From positions 1 through 64,000 of the forward strand of contig NZ_VTPX01000004.1 of NCBI RefSeq assembly GCF_008298015.1: 64,000 nucleotides of DNA. Direction: 5' to 3'. This document shows positions 7,716-17,984 of this stretch, one piece after another; position 1 is the first letter of the stretch, and every line of letters starts with the position of its first letter. The notes under the pieces are model-generated. The model was not told where the DNA came from. It saw only the letters and a list, made by a program, of their open reading frames with translations, and did not search any database. Source of the stretch: Salinicola corii (lineage in GTDB: Bacteria > Pseudomonadota > Gammaproteobacteria > Pseudomonadales > Halomonadaceae). The position numbers and the translations under genes are program-made.

Positions 7716-10700
7716 ATGTCGCTGTTCTCCCGTCTCGCCTCACCCTATCGCTTCCACGATGACGTCACGACGGCAGCCTTCGGAGGGGGGTCCTGGCACG
7801 GCCAGTCGTTGCTCGGCAACCTGTTCGAGCGGATCGATCATTTCCTGGATGACCTGTTCGACTGGCTGGGCGGCAACCACGGCGGACACGGCGAGCCGCC
7901 TGCCGAACCCGCCGCCCCGACCATCCAGGTCATCGACGACGCCACCCATCGACTGCCGCTGACCGATGATGGCGGCACAATCCGCGGCGTCATCGGCGAC
8001 CCTACCGACCCGGCGCTGACCAACGGCATTGCCCTCGAGTTCTCCGATGCCGATACCGCGCGCCACGACCTGCAGGTGACCGTCGAGAGCAGCGACGACG
8101 GCGTGGCCCGTGCCGCGCTGGACGACAATGACGTGCTGCGCATCGCCCCGGTGAGTACCGGCAACGCCACCATTACGGTGACCGTTAGCGACGGCGAGCG
8201 CGAGAGTCAATACACCTTCGACTATGCCGCTGCCGACAGCACCGCGACCAACAACGACGCCCGTTTCCATACCGGGGCGTCCGACACCTCCGCCGCCATC
8301 GTCATCGGCGACGACATGATCCTGGTCGGCGACGACGAGGACCAAACGCTGCGGCTCTACGATCACGACCGTTCCGGTGCGCCGCTGGCTAGCTTCGATC
8401 TCGACGCGGCGCTGGGCCTGGAGGAGGGCGACGAGGTCGATATCGAATCGGTGGTCGACGCCGGCAATGGCACTTACTACTGGCTCGGCTCGCTCTCCAA
8501 CAGCGAGCGCTCGACAGTCTTCGCCACCCACATTACAGGGAACGACGCCGATTCGCTCCAGGTCGAAGTGACCGGACAGTTCGACGGTCTCTATCAGGCA
8601 ATCGCGGATTGGGCCGCGCAGAACCGTCCGGACGTCGACTTCAGCGCCTTCGAAATCGAGGGATCGGCGTACGCGAACGGCACGCTCTATCTCGGCCTGC
8701 GCGCGCCCATCGACAGCGACGGCCGCGCGCTGGTGCTACCGGTGGCCAACGTAGACGACCTGATGGCCGCCGGTAACGCGAACGAGGCCGAATTCGGCCC
8801 GGCGATCGCACTCGATCTCGACGGCCGCACCATCCGTGATATCAAGGCCGTCGGCGATGGCACCTGGCTGATCAGCGCCGGACCTGCGAACCCGGGCGAC
8901 GACGATGGCGACGACGGAAACGATGACTTCCAGCTCTACCGATGGGACGGCGCGCACAAGGTGGCGCAGGTGGAGGGAGTCGATCTCAACACCAACGCCG
9001 AGGCGACCGGCGGCACCGCCGAAACGCTGAGCAACATTCAAGTTCACGCCGACGGCTCGGTCAGCGTCGACGTCGAATACGACAACGGCACCGCCGACTG
9101 GTCCGGCGACGGCATCGAGTCCAAGGACCTGGACGACGCCATCCAGACCTTCACTTCCTCCACGGTCACCTTCGACGCGCTGCCGAGTCTCGACCCACAG
9201 CCCGGCGATGTGGCCTTCACGGCCGTCGACGAAAACGACTCGAGCTTCAGCTTCGTCGCGCTCGCTGCGATCACCCCCGGGGCCACGCTGATTTTCGAAA
9301 GCGGCGATTCCCGTGTCACCTGGACGGCGCCGGAGAACGGCGTGGCCGCAGGCAGCGTAATCGGTTCCGACACCCATGCCGATCAATTCGACGGCGAACT
9401 GGATCTGTCGCTGGACAACGGCGTGACGGTAAGTGATGTCGACGGCGAGGCACGCTATCGCTTGGGGGTGAATGACGACGACGCCGATCTGTCACTACCG
9501 GCCGGTGACGAGGCATGGCAATACGTCGGCGCCACCGACGGCACTGCGGTAGCGCTGCACGACGCACTGAACGACGCCGACAATTGGCAAAACGGCGATA
9601 GCGATGGCGGCGACGAGAATTTCATCGTAGAGACCGGCCACGCACCGCTGGGTGACCCCGAACCGCAGGACCTCGGCATCGCCGTCAGCGAGATCTGGTC
9701 CGGCCAATCCGGCAGCGACGTCACCGAGGACTGGTTCGAGATCACCAACAACAGCGACGAGACGATCGACTTCGGCCAGACGCCGCTCTACTACGACGAC
9801 GACAGCGCCGACCCGGAGGATGCCGCCCAGATCCAGGGACTGACGACCCTCGCCCCCGGGGCCACCGCCATCGTGATGGTCGACGGCGACGGGGAAGCGG
9901 CCGACGAGTTCCGCCAGGCCTGGAGCTCGGACGCCGACCTCGACGGCGTCGAGGTCGGTTACACCGGCAGTGCCGCCGGGCTCGGCGGTGGCGGCGACCA
10001 GGTCACCCTGTGGCTCGGTGAGCCCGGCCGCGACACCCTGGCAGCCGCCACGAGCTATCCGGATACCGACGACAACGACGCTGCCTCCTGGGATGTCGCC
10101 AACCAGCGCTTCACCACCCTGGACAACGGCGGCGTCGCCAGCGACGCGCTCGGCGGCGACGATGACGACACCCCCGCTATCGCCACCCCCGGCAGACTGA
10201 CCGCCGACGAGAGCGATGGCGGAAACGAAGGCGGCCTGCTGATCTCGGAATACGTCGAGGGCAGCGGCTACAACAAGGCGGTAGAGCTGACCAACAGTGG
10301 CGGCGACACCCTGTCGCTCGAAGGATTCCAACTCTCGCTCTACGCCAACGGCAGCGAGACGGCGACCGCGAGTGTCGATCTCGGCACCTTCGCCGACTCG
10401 CTCGCCGCCGGCGAGACTCTGGTGATCGCCAACTCGCAGGCGGATGCCGATCTGCTTGCGCGCAGCGACACCACCAGCGGCGTGATCAACTTCAACGGCA
10501 ACGACGCCGTCGCCCTCACCGATGTCGATGGCGCGCTCGTCGATATCGTCGGCACGGTCGGTGATGCCACCCCCTTTGCCCAGGACGTGACGCTGCGCCG
10601 CGATGCCGAGGTCACTACCGGTAGCGACAGCTTCGACGCCAGCCAGTGGCAGCAGCTGCCTCAGAACACCTTCGATGGACTCGGCCGGCCTGGCGACCAG

Positions 10701-12542
10701 ACCGAAGACGGCAGTGGAAACGATGGAGATACCGGCGGGGACAGTGGCGAAACACTGCCTCCGCCAGGCGCGGTCACGCTGATCTCCGCTGTCCAGAGCA
10801 GCGGCATGATCAGCCCGCTCGAGGGCCAGCAGGTCACCCTCGACGCCGTCGTCACTCTGACCTCGCAGGCCGGTCTCGATGGTTTCTTCATCCAGGAGCA
10901 GGACGCCGATTGGGACGACAATGCCCAAACCTCCGAGGGTCTGTTCGTCTACGCACCGGAGGCCGACGTCGCAGTAGGCGATCAGATCCGCGTCTCCGGC
11001 ACCGTCACCCAGTACGAGGGCAAGACCGAACTCTCCAATGTCAGCGCGCTTGAGGTCGAGGCACGGGATCAGGCACTGCCCTCGATCTCCGAACTGACGC
11101 TGCCAATCGCTGACAAGTCGACGCTCTCCGCCTTCGAGGGCATGCGCGTGGCCATGAGCGGTGATAACGACTCGCCACTCACCGTCACCGACACCTACGA
11201 GCTCGGCCGCTACGGCACGGTGACGTTATCCTCCGGCGGACGGCTCGAGCAGTACACCGAGCACCACACCCCGGATCAGGCCGGTTATCAGCAGTGGCTG
11301 GACGAAGCCGAAAGCCGCTCCATCGTGCTCGACGACGCCAGCAACACGCAGAATCCGGAGAGCGTGATCTTCGGCCGCGACGGTGAGCCGCTGTCGGCGG
11401 ATAATACCCTGCGCGGCGGCGATACCCTGGATCAGGCGACCGGCGTGCTCGACTTCAACTACCAGCAGTGGCGCCTGCAAAGCAGCGAGGGCCAGGATTT
11501 CCAGGCCACCAACGAACGCCGCGACACGCCGGACGTCGATGCACTCGGCGACGCCTCGCTCAAGATCGCCTCGTTCAACGTGCTCAACTACTTCACCACG
11601 CTGGACGAGAATGGCAACAGCGTCACCACCCCGGCGGGCACAGAGCACGACCCGCGCGGCGCGGACAGCGCTCTGGAGCTGGCCCGCCAGCAGGACAAGA
11701 TTGTCAGCGCCATCAACGGCAGCGACGCCGACGTGGTCGGGCTGATGGAAATCGAGAATGACGGCTACGGCAAGGATAGCGCCATCGCCAATCTGATCGA
11801 CGCCCTCAACACCGACGATCCGGACGCCGAGTGGGCATACGTGACCCCGAAAGACACCGGGGGCGATACCGTGGCGCCGGGCGGCGATGCCATCGCCGTG
11901 GGCATGATCTACAAGGCGGGCTCGGTGACGCCGGAGGGCGACGCCGCGGTCTACGAGGGCGATTTCGCCGCAGGCAGCCGCGTACCGATTCTGCAGACCT
12001 TCAGCGACAACACCAGCGGCGAGACCTTTTCGGTGGCGGTCAACCATTTCAAGTCCAAGGGCAGCGTGATCGATGGCCAGGACGCTATCGGCGACGGCCA
12101 GGGCAACAACAACCCGGCCCGCGTCGAAGCCGCCGAGCAGCTCGCCGACTGGGTCGCCAGCGACCCCACCGGCAGCGGCGACAGCGACGTGCTGCTGATC
12201 GGCGACTTCAACAGCTACGCCAGCGAGGATCCCATCACCACGCTCGAAGGCGACGGCTTCTCGCTGCTCGACGATGACGACTCCTACAGCTACGACGGCC
12301 AGTGGGGCTCGCTGGATCATGCCCTGGCCAACGAATCGATGAACGCGCAGGTGACCGGCACCACCACCTGGCATATCAACGCCGACGAGCCGACGGTGTT
12401 CGACTACAACACCGAGTACAAGTCCGAAGAGCAAGTGGAGTCGTTCTACGACGACGGCCCCTACCGCGCCTCGGACCACGACCCGGTGATCGTCGGGGTC
12501 AATCTCGGCAGCAATGCCGAGAGCACGTCGCTGATGGGATAA
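7716..12542 (+). CDS. Large ExeM/NucH-like extracellular endonuclease
   Basis: This 1608-residue acidic protein probably degrades extracellular nucleic acid. In order it has an N-terminal region of unknown role, a DUF3616-like propeller segment (about 190-440), two lamin-tail-like domains (about 650-800 and 840-985), an OB-fold domain (about 1025-1130) and a C-terminal endonuclease/exonuclease/phosphatase domain (about 1280-1595). The catalytic motifs there are F-N-V-L-N-Y, M-E-I-E-N, N-H-F-K-S-K-G, G-D-F-N-S-Y and S-D-H-D-P. No Sec signal is visible: the N-terminus is M-S-L-F-S-R and polar. Starting at 7716 uses an AAAGGA site; the ATG at 7707 would overlap that site. The gene converges on a complete type I secretion operon, the likely export route. 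Asp/Gly-rich linkers suggest calcium binding. Confidence 0.88.
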   Translation: MSLFSRLASPYRFHDDVTTAAFGGGSWHGQSLLGNLFERIDHFLDDLFDWLGGNHGGHGEPPAEPAAPTIQVIDDATHRLPLTDDGGTIRGVIGDPTDPALTNGIALEFSDADTARHDLQVTVESSDDGVARAALDDNDVLRIAPVSTGNATITVTVSDGERESQYTFDYAAADSTATNNDARFHTGASDTSAAIVIGDDMILVGDDEDQTLRLYDHDRSGAPLASFDLDAALGLEEGDEVDIESVVDAGNGTYYWLGSLSNSERSTVFATHITGNDADSLQVEVTGQFDGLYQAIADWAAQNRPDVDFSAFEIEGSAYANGTLYLGLRAPIDSDGRALVLPVANVDDLMAAGNANEAEFGPAIALDLDGRTIRDIKAVGDGTWLISAGPANPGDDDGDDGNDDFQLYRWDGAHKVAQVEGVDLNTNAEATGGTAETLSNIQVHADGSVSVDVEYDNGTADWSGDGIESKDLDDAIQTFTSSTVTFDALPSLDPQPGDVAFTAVDENDSSFSFVALAAITPGATLIFESGDSRVTWTAPENGVAAGSVIGSDTHADQFDGELDLSLDNGVTVSDVDGEARYRLGVNDDDADLSLPAGDEAWQYVGATDGTAVALHDALNDADNWQNGDSDGGDENFIVETGHAPLGDPEPQDLGIAVSEIWSGQSGSDVTEDWFEITNNSDETIDFGQTPLYYDDDSADPEDAAQIQGLTTLAPGATAIVMVDGDGEAADEFRQAWSSDADLDGVEVGYTGSAAGLGGGGDQVTLWLGEPGRDTLAAATSYPDTDDNDAASWDVANQRFTTLDNGGVASDALGGDDDDTPAIATPGRLTADESDGGNEGGLLISEYVEGSGYNKAVELTNSGGDTLSLEGFQLSLYANGSETATASVDLGTFADSLAAGETLVIANSQADADLLARSDTTSGVINFNGNDAVALTDVDGALVDIVGTVGDATPFAQDVTLRRDAEVTTGSDSFDASQWQQLPQNTFDGLGRPGDQTEDGSGNDGDTGGDSGETLPPPGAVTLISAVQSSGMISPLEGQQVTLDAVVTLTSQAGLDGFFIQEQDADWDDNAQTSEGLFVYAPEADVAVGDQIRVSGTVTQYEGKTELSNVSALEVEARDQALPSISELTLPIADKSTLSAFEGMRVAMSGDNDSPLTVTDTYELGRYGTVTLSSGGRLEQYTEHHTPDQAGYQQWLDEAESRSIVLDDASNTQNPESVIFGRDGEPLSADNTLRGGDTLDQATGVLDFNYQQWRLQSSEGQDFQATNERRDTPDVDALGDASLKIASFNVLNYFTTLDENGNSVTTPAGTEHDPRGADSALELARQQDKIVSAINGSDADVVGLMEIENDGYGKDSAIANLIDALNTDDPDAEWAYVTPKDTGGDTVAPGGDAIAVGMIYKAGSVTPEGDAAVYEGDFAAGSRVPILQTFSDNTSGETFSVAVNHFKSKGSVIDGQDAIGDGQGNNNPARVEAAEQLADWVASDPTGSGDSDVLLIGDFNSYASEDPITTLEGDGFSLLDDDDSYSYDGQWGSLDHALANESMNAQVTGTTTWHINADEPTVFDYNTEYKSEEQVESFYDDGPYRASDHDPVIVGVNLGSNAESTSLMG

Positions 12543-12844
12543 TCGCGGATGGCTGGGAAATGGTGGCGAATAGCTGGTGAGATGCTGGCGGGTCGCTGAT
12601 GAGAAGCGGAAGGGCTCGTATTGCACTCGTCATGCTTCAGGATGTGAACGCCATCACCGAGATCATCTGGATATCCACGTAATCTCGACATTCATGTCAT
12701 CTCGACAACCCTGTAACTCACGCAAAAAGCAAAAAAGAGGGGCGCCGCGGCGCCCCTCTCCTGGGGCAGGACGGCGGATCCGTAGCTGCCATCTCGTTCT
12801 CGACGATCGAGTGATATGGCATAACGGTTTGCAAACGCGGTGTA
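12543..12844. other. Convergent intergenic region
   Basis: This stretch lies between the 3' ends of the nuclease gene and the TolC-like gene. It holds a strong hairpin at 12736-12759, listed separately. I see no gene in the rest. Confidence 0.5.
12736..12759 (-). terminator. Rho-independent terminator of the type I secretion operon
   Basis: A perfect 11-base stem (AGAGGGGCGCC and its complement) surrounds a 2-base centre. Read on the minus strand it is followed by TTTTTTGC and then TTTTT. It lies about 85 bases past the stop of the TolC-like gene. Confidence 0.88.
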
Positions 12845-14581
12845 TCAACCAGCGGGAGGGCGAGATTCGGCGCGAGACGGCACCTCTGTGCTCCCGACAC
12901 CGAGGTCGGCGCGCTCCTTGGTGTTCATGGCCGTGGCCGGGTCGCGAATGTCGGGCGTATCGCCATCGAGCGGCCGTCGCCACGACTCAGGCAGTGGATC
13001 CAGCGGCCGCGGCGGGCCGATGATCTGCTGGATCGAGGTCATGACATCGGCCAGATCCTGCGTAGACAGGGTGCCCACTGACGCCTGGAGTTGCAGGCGG
13101 TCGAGCAGCAGCTGACGAAAGGCGTCGACGTACTGGATGCGCTGGTCGAACAGATCGGCACGGGCGTCGAGCACGTCGACCAGATCGCGTAGACCCAGGG
13201 CGGCGCCTCGGTCCGCTGCCTCCAAATAAAGCTCACCCGAGCGGATCGACTGAGCCAGGGCGGCCAGTCGACCCTGCTCGCCGATGATCCCGCGCCGGCT
13301 CTGGCGCAACTGTTCCAGCGCCTGGCGCCGCGCACTGTCGATATCCGACCTGCTGGCGCGAGCCAGCAGGTCGCCCTGACGCACGTCGGCGCGGGTGTAA
13401 CCGCCGCGGAAAAGGTTGACCCGAGCCTGGATCGCGGCACTGGTGTCTTCGCTGGCACGGTAGGGATCGTCGGAGTTGCGATCCTGCCAACTGAGGTTGA
13501 GCGACACTTCAGGGTAGTAGCCTGCCTGGCGCAGGTCATGATCGCGGTCGGCGACCCGAAGCCCTTGCTGCGCCAGTTCGATATCGGCATTGGCGTCTAC
13601 GCGCGTTTCCAGTGTCTCCAGCGGCGGCGGCTGGGGAAACTCGACATCGGTCAGCGCGGTCAACGAGAACCCGTCGAAATCCGCCCTCTCTCCGGTCAGG
13701 CGCTCGAGAGTGGCCAGAGCGTCGTCGGTCTCGTTACGCGCCAGTGCAATGTCGGCCCGAGTTCGATCGAGCGCGGATTGCGCCGCCAGCAGATCGATGC
13801 GATCACCGATGCCCAGTTCGTAAGCCTTCCGCGCCTGAGCCAGTTGCAGTGCCAGCGAGGCGCGCTTTCCCTCGAGCAGCCGCGCCCGGCGCGAGGCAAA
13901 AAAGGCCTTGAGATAGGTTTCCGAGGTCTGCAGCGCCAGGTCGCGCTCGGCGACGGCAATCTGCAACGAGGCCTGATCCCGCTGCGCATTGGCGCGCTGC
14001 ACCTGGCGGATGCGCTCCATTGAGAAGAGCGTCTGGGTCAACTGCAACTGGCGGGTATTGTCTGTGCTATGCCCTTCGCAGCGCCGTTCGTAGGTGTCGC
14101 CGCCGATCAATTCGCCGGTTTCCGGATTGGTTTCGCAGGTACTCAGACCGCCGTCGGTATAGATGTTGTCGCTGTCGGTGTAGCTGTAGACGTAGCTCGC
14201 ATCGAGGCTCGGCAAGAGCCCCGCCCACGCCTTGGGTACATCCTGTCCCCGCGCCTCGGCGCGCAACCGCTGCGATTCGAGGTCGGCATCGGCGCGGAGG
14301 GCGCGTTCGAAGAGCCCGGGCAGCGACGGAATCGAGATCCTGTCTTCGTTCGCAGCAGCCGACTCGCCAGCGGCGAGTGCCGAGCCCCGGGCGGTCGTAT
14401 CCGCTCCGGCGACGCGTGCCAGCGTATCGGCCTGGCCGTCGAGCCGGATATCGATCGTGCTCTCGGCTCGGGTCTCGACCCGTCCCAGGAACGAGCCCGT
14501 CTGCGCCCCCGCGGGTGACACGCCAAGGACCAATGACAGTGCCAGGGCGACACCACGGGCGGGATACGTGAATCTCGGCAT
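12845..14581 (-). CDS. TolC-family outer-membrane channel of a type I secretion system
   Basis: This is a 578-residue outer-membrane efflux protein with a signal peptide ending S-P-A-G-A-Q-T near residue 27. Two repeated TolC-type halves are visible, with long alpha-helical stretches (Q-I-A-V-A-E-R-D-L-A-L-Q-T-S-E-T-Y-L and A-Y-E-L-G-I-G-D-R-I-D-L-L-A-A-Q-S-A-L-D; later R-D-L-V-D-V-L-D-A-R-A-D-L). The first 100 or so residues and a charged tail after residue 510 are extra compared with E. coli TolC. It is the last gene of an ABC/HlyD/TolC operon and starts 3 bases after the adaptor gene stops. It forms the outer-membrane exit duct for the exporter. Confidence 0.92.
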   Translation of the reverse strand: MPRFTYPARGVALALSLVLGVSPAGAQTGSFLGRVETRAESTIDIRLDGQADTLARVAGADTTARGSALAAGESAAANEDRISIPSLPGLFERALRADADLESQRLRAEARGQDVPKAWAGLLPSLDASYVYSYTDSDNIYTDGGLSTCETNPETGELIGGDTYERRCEGHSTDNTRQLQLTQTLFSMERIRQVQRANAQRDQASLQIAVAERDLALQTSETYLKAFFASRRARLLEGKRASLALQLAQARKAYELGIGDRIDLLAAQSALDRTRADIALARNETDDALATLERLTGERADFDGFSLTALTDVEFPQPPPLETLETRVDANADIELAQQGLRVADRDHDLRQAGYYPEVSLNLSWQDRNSDDPYRASEDTSAAIQARVNLFRGGYTRADVRQGDLLARASRSDIDSARRQALEQLRQSRRGIIGEQGRLAALAQSIRSGELYLEAADRGAALGLRDLVDVLDARADLFDQRIQYVDAFRQLLLDRLQLQASVGTLSTQDLADVMTSIQQIIGPPRPLDPLPESWRRPLDGDTPDIRDPATAMNTKERADLGVGSTEVPSRAESRPPAG

Positions 14582-14584
14582 CGT

Positions 14585-15934
14585 TCAATCCTGTCGCAGC
14601 GCGCGATGCAGCATATCGGTCACCGGCTGCAGCAGGTACTCGGCCAAGGTCTTCTCGCCGGTCTCGATCATCACCTCGGCGGGCATGCCAGAGAGCAGTT
14701 GCAGATCGTCTCCCAGCTTTGCCTTGCCCTCGGGGGAGACACCGATTCGCGCCTTGTAGTAGTTGGCACCGGTGGACTCGTCCTCGAAACTGTCGGCGGA
14801 GACGTGGCGCACCACGCCCGCTACCACCGGCACGCGGCGCTGGTTGAATGCGCTGAAGCGGATGTTGGCGTGCTGTCCGGGGTAGACGTTGTCGACCTCC
14901 TGGGCCGGAATTCGCGCTTCGATCATGAAGCCGTCGCTGGCGGGAACGATGTTCATGATCGGCTTCCCGGGCTCGATCACGGCACCGATGGTGTGGGTGG
15001 TCAGCCCCACCACGGTGCCGGCTACCGGCGCGGTGATAGTGGTACGCCGCACCTGGTCGTTCAACGCCAGCGCCTTCTCGCGTGAGCTATCGAGCTGGCT
15101 CTGCGCCTCGCGCAACTGCTCGTTGACTTCCTTGTGGTAGTCCTGGCGCTGCACCTGGGCACGCAGGGTGTTCTCGCTGATCTGCGACTTCAACTGGGCG
15201 ATCTGGGCCTTGGACTGGGCGCTGTCGGCGCGGTACTGCAGCACCTGGCGCTCCAGTTCGCGAATGCGTTGGTTGTTGCCGAGTCCGGCCCGGAACAGAG
15301 AGCGGTAGTCTTCCGCTTCGTCATTCAGCGAGGCGACGCGGTCGCGGTTGATCGCCATGGTCTGCTGGAGCCCTTCGATCTGCTCGCGAAACTGCTGGCT
15401 CTGGGCCTGCAGGGCGCCGAGTTCACCCTCTAGCGAGCTGCGCCGGGAAAGAAACAAGCTCCGCTGCACCCCGAGCGTCTGCTCGCGGTCGGTGTTGCCC
15501 GTGGCCTGCGCGACCAGCGCCGGCGGGAACGTCAGAGTCTCGTCACCCTTCTGTTCGGCAACCAGCCGCGACTTCTGCGCCGCGGCGGTGAAGGCGTTGG
15601 CGCGAGCGATCTCGAGCTGCGACGCCGACTGGGTGTCGTCGAGCACCATCAGCGTTTCCCCCGCCGCCACCTGGTCGCCGTCATCGACATCGATGGCCGA
15701 GACGATTCCGCCCTCGAAGTGCTGCACGGTCTTCTTGAACGACTCCACCGATACCGTTCCCGTCGCGACCACCGCCACCGAGAGATTCGCCAGCACCGCC
15801 CAGGCACCGAATCCACCGAAGGCGATCAGCACGATCGCGATACCGATCCAGTGCACCGCGCGGCCGCTGGTGGGCAGTGCGCTCGAGCCCGGCGGAGCCG
15901 GCAGATCGTAGGGGGAGGCGGCGGCGACACTCAT
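14585..15934 (-). CDS. HlyD/PrtE-family periplasmic adaptor of a type I secretion system
   Basis: This is a 449-residue membrane-fusion protein. It has a cytoplasmic N-terminus of about 30 residues, one transmembrane segment (about 29-50) and a split lipoyl domain (V-A-T-G-T-V and later T-T-I-T-A-P-V-A-G-T-V-V-G-L). A long alpha-helical hairpin follows (about 100-290, rich in Gln, Glu and Arg) and then a beta-barrel domain with the HlyD-type block G-M-P-A-E-V-M-I-E-T-G-E-K-T near the C-terminus. That block marks type I secretion adaptors rather than drug-efflux adaptors. It bridges the ABC exporter and the TolC-like channel encoded on either side. Confidence 0.93.
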   Translation of the reverse strand: MSVAAASPYDLPAPPGSSALPTSGRAVHWIGIAIVLIAFGGFGAWAVLANLSVAVVATGTVSVESFKKTVQHFEGGIVSAIDVDDGDQVAAGETLMVLDDTQSASQLEIARANAFTAAAQKSRLVAEQKGDETLTFPPALVAQATGNTDREQTLGVQRSLFLSRRSSLEGELGALQAQSQQFREQIEGLQQTMAINRDRVASLNDEAEDYRSLFRAGLGNNQRIRELERQVLQYRADSAQSKAQIAQLKSQISENTLRAQVQRQDYHKEVNEQLREAQSQLDSSREKALALNDQVRRTTITAPVAGTVVGLTTHTIGAVIEPGKPIMNIVPASDGFMIEARIPAQEVDNVYPGQHANIRFSAFNQRRVPVVAGVVRHVSADSFEDESTGANYYKARIGVSPEGKAKLGDDLQLLSGMPAEVMIETGEKTLAEYLLQPVTDMLHRALRQD

Positions 15935-15994
15935 GAATGGGATTCTCTTGATGGGTCTTGGTGGTTTCGTTCAGGCTCGGGTAGGCGACGCGAC

Positions 15995-17764
15995 TCATCG
16001 GGAGGCGGCACGCCCATCGGTTGGCGGCCGCGGCGTCTCCGCGGAAGACTTCACGGCAACGGAATCGGCGGCACGCAGATGGCGTTGCCCACCATTGAGC
16101 TGGGCGACGACCTCGGCCTTGGGGCCGTAGAGTCGCGGCTGCCCCTCTTGCAGCACCAGCAGCGTATCCACGCTCTTGAGCACGCGTTCGCGGTGCGAGA
16201 TGACAAACAGCGTGGTACCAAGCGCCTTCAATCGAGCCAGCGCCTCTCCGAGCGCCCGCTCGCCGGCGTCGTCGAGATTGGCGTTGGGTTCGTCGAGCAC
16301 CACCAGCACCGGATCGCCGTAGAGCGCTCGGGCCAGACCAATGCGCTGGCGCTGACCGCCGGAAAGCACACCCTGGGTCGAGGAGAGCATGGTGTCGTAA
16401 CCATCGGGCTGGCACAGGATCATCTCGTGAACGCCGGCACGACGTGCCGCCTCGACGACGCGCTCGGCATCCACCTCGCCGAAACGGGCGATATTCTCGC
16501 TGATGGTGCCGTCGAACAGCTCGATATCCTGCGGCAGATAGCCCACGTAGGGACCCAGTTGATCCCGCGCCCACTGGACGATGTTCGCCCCATCGAGTCG
16601 CACGGTGCCGCTCTGGGCGGGCCAGATGCCCAGCAGCACTCGCGCGAGGGTCGACTTGCCCGAGCCGCTGGGGCCGATCACGCCGACGTGCTCGCCGCTG
16701 GCGACCTGGAAATTGAGCCCGCGCAGGGTCGCCAGCTTGCCCCCCGGCGGCGCGGCGACGATCTGCTCCAGACGCACTTCTCCCCGCGGAGCCGGCAGCG
16801 ACATGCGCTCGGTGTTCTCCGGTACCGCACGCAGCAGGGTCTGCAGCCGGCCATAGGCGCCCCGCGCGGCCACGAACTGCTTCCAGGCGCCGATCACCTG
16901 GTCGATGGGCGCCAGGGCGCGTCCCATCAGGATCGAGCCGGCGATCATCATGCCGGGGGTCAGGTCGCCCTCCAGAACCAGCAACGCCCCGAGCCCGAGG
17001 ATCAGCGACTGGGCCAGCAACCGGAACACCTTGGAGAGGTTGGTCAGCGTGCCGGCACGGTCGCTGGCCTGCGACTGCTGGATCAGAAAACGCTGATGAC
17101 GCTCCGCCCAACGCCGCCGAATGCCGGGCATCATGCCCATGGCGTGCAACACTTCCGCGTTGCGCAGGTTGGCAATGGCCAGCGTCTGCGCCCGGATCTG
17201 CTCTTCGCCGGCAGTGGCGAGCAGACCCCGTGTCGCCCATTCATTGGCGATCGCCAGCAGGAACAGCAGAATGCCGGCGCCGAGGGCGAACACCCCGAAC
17301 CAGACGTCGAACAGAAACAGCACGCCGATGTAGATCGGCGTCCAGGGCGCATCGAAGAACGCGAATAGTCCATTGCCGGAGAGGAACTGACGCAGATTGG
17401 CAAGATCGTTGAGGGGTTGTGCGCTGGCACGGCCGGGCTGACGCAGGCCATTGTCGAACATTGCCTCGAACAGCCGCTGACTGACCTGGGTATCGAGACG
17501 GTTGCCGAGGCGCACCAGCAGCCGCGAGCGGACCATCTCCAGCCCGCCCATCACGAAAAACAGGAAGACCACGATCAGCGTCAGCATGAACAGCGTATCC
17601 ACGCTGCGCGAGGTGATCACCCGATCGTAAACCTGCAGCATGTAGAGCGGCGGCACCAACATCAGCAGGTTGATGAACAGACTGAACAGCGCCGCCGACA
17701 GGAACAGACGACGGCACGCCTTGAGAGCCCGCTGCAGTGTAGTGGGCACTGGTCGTGAGGTCAT
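15995..17764 (-). CDS. PrtD-type type I secretion ABC exporter
   Basis: This is a 589-residue half-transporter with an N-terminal membrane domain (about residues 20-300) and a C-terminal ATPase. Walker A is G-P-S-G-S-G-K-S at 364-371, the signature L-S-G-G-Q is at 467-471 and Walker B ends L-D-E-P at 490-493. There is no N-terminal C39 peptidase-like domain, so it belongs to the PrtD class that exports metalloproteases, lipases and similar proteins. The ATG at 17764 follows a GGAAG site; an in-frame codon 66 bases upstream has none. It is the first gene of the operon. No dedicated substrate lies inside the operon, so the convergent nuclease is the best local candidate. Confidence 0.93.
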   Translation of the reverse strand: MTSRPVPTTLQRALKACRRLFLSAALFSLFINLLMLVPPLYMLQVYDRVITSRSVDTLFMLTLIVVFLFFVMGGLEMVRSRLLVRLGNRLDTQVSQRLFEAMFDNGLRQPGRASAQPLNDLANLRQFLSGNGLFAFFDAPWTPIYIGVLFLFDVWFGVFALGAGILLFLLAIANEWATRGLLATAGEEQIRAQTLAIANLRNAEVLHAMGMMPGIRRRWAERHQRFLIQQSQASDRAGTLTNLSKVFRLLAQSLILGLGALLVLEGDLTPGMMIAGSILMGRALAPIDQVIGAWKQFVAARGAYGRLQTLLRAVPENTERMSLPAPRGEVRLEQIVAAPPGGKLATLRGLNFQVASGEHVGVIGPSGSGKSTLARVLLGIWPAQSGTVRLDGANIVQWARDQLGPYVGYLPQDIELFDGTISENIARFGEVDAERVVEAARRAGVHEMILCQPDGYDTMLSSTQGVLSGGQRQRIGLARALYGDPVLVVLDEPNANLDDAGERALGEALARLKALGTTLFVISHRERVLKSVDTLLVLQEGQPRLYGPKAEVVAQLNGGQRHLRAADSVAVKSSAETPRPPTDGRAASR

Positions 17765-17984
17765 GGAGACTTCCATAGTGCGCGGTTCGGGCCGCGCCGT
17801 TGTCCAGAGAGCCGACGCGCCCTTGGCCATTCATTGCGCTTGCCGGGCGGCGGACGCACCTGACCGTAGCGCCAAAAGAAGTCAGTTGGATTGCAACCGC
17901 CATGCCACCACCTAGTGATGACACAAAGTAACCGTATGTTTACAAAAAGCGAGTACCGGCCACCGCCCGCGGCCCAGGCCGTGA

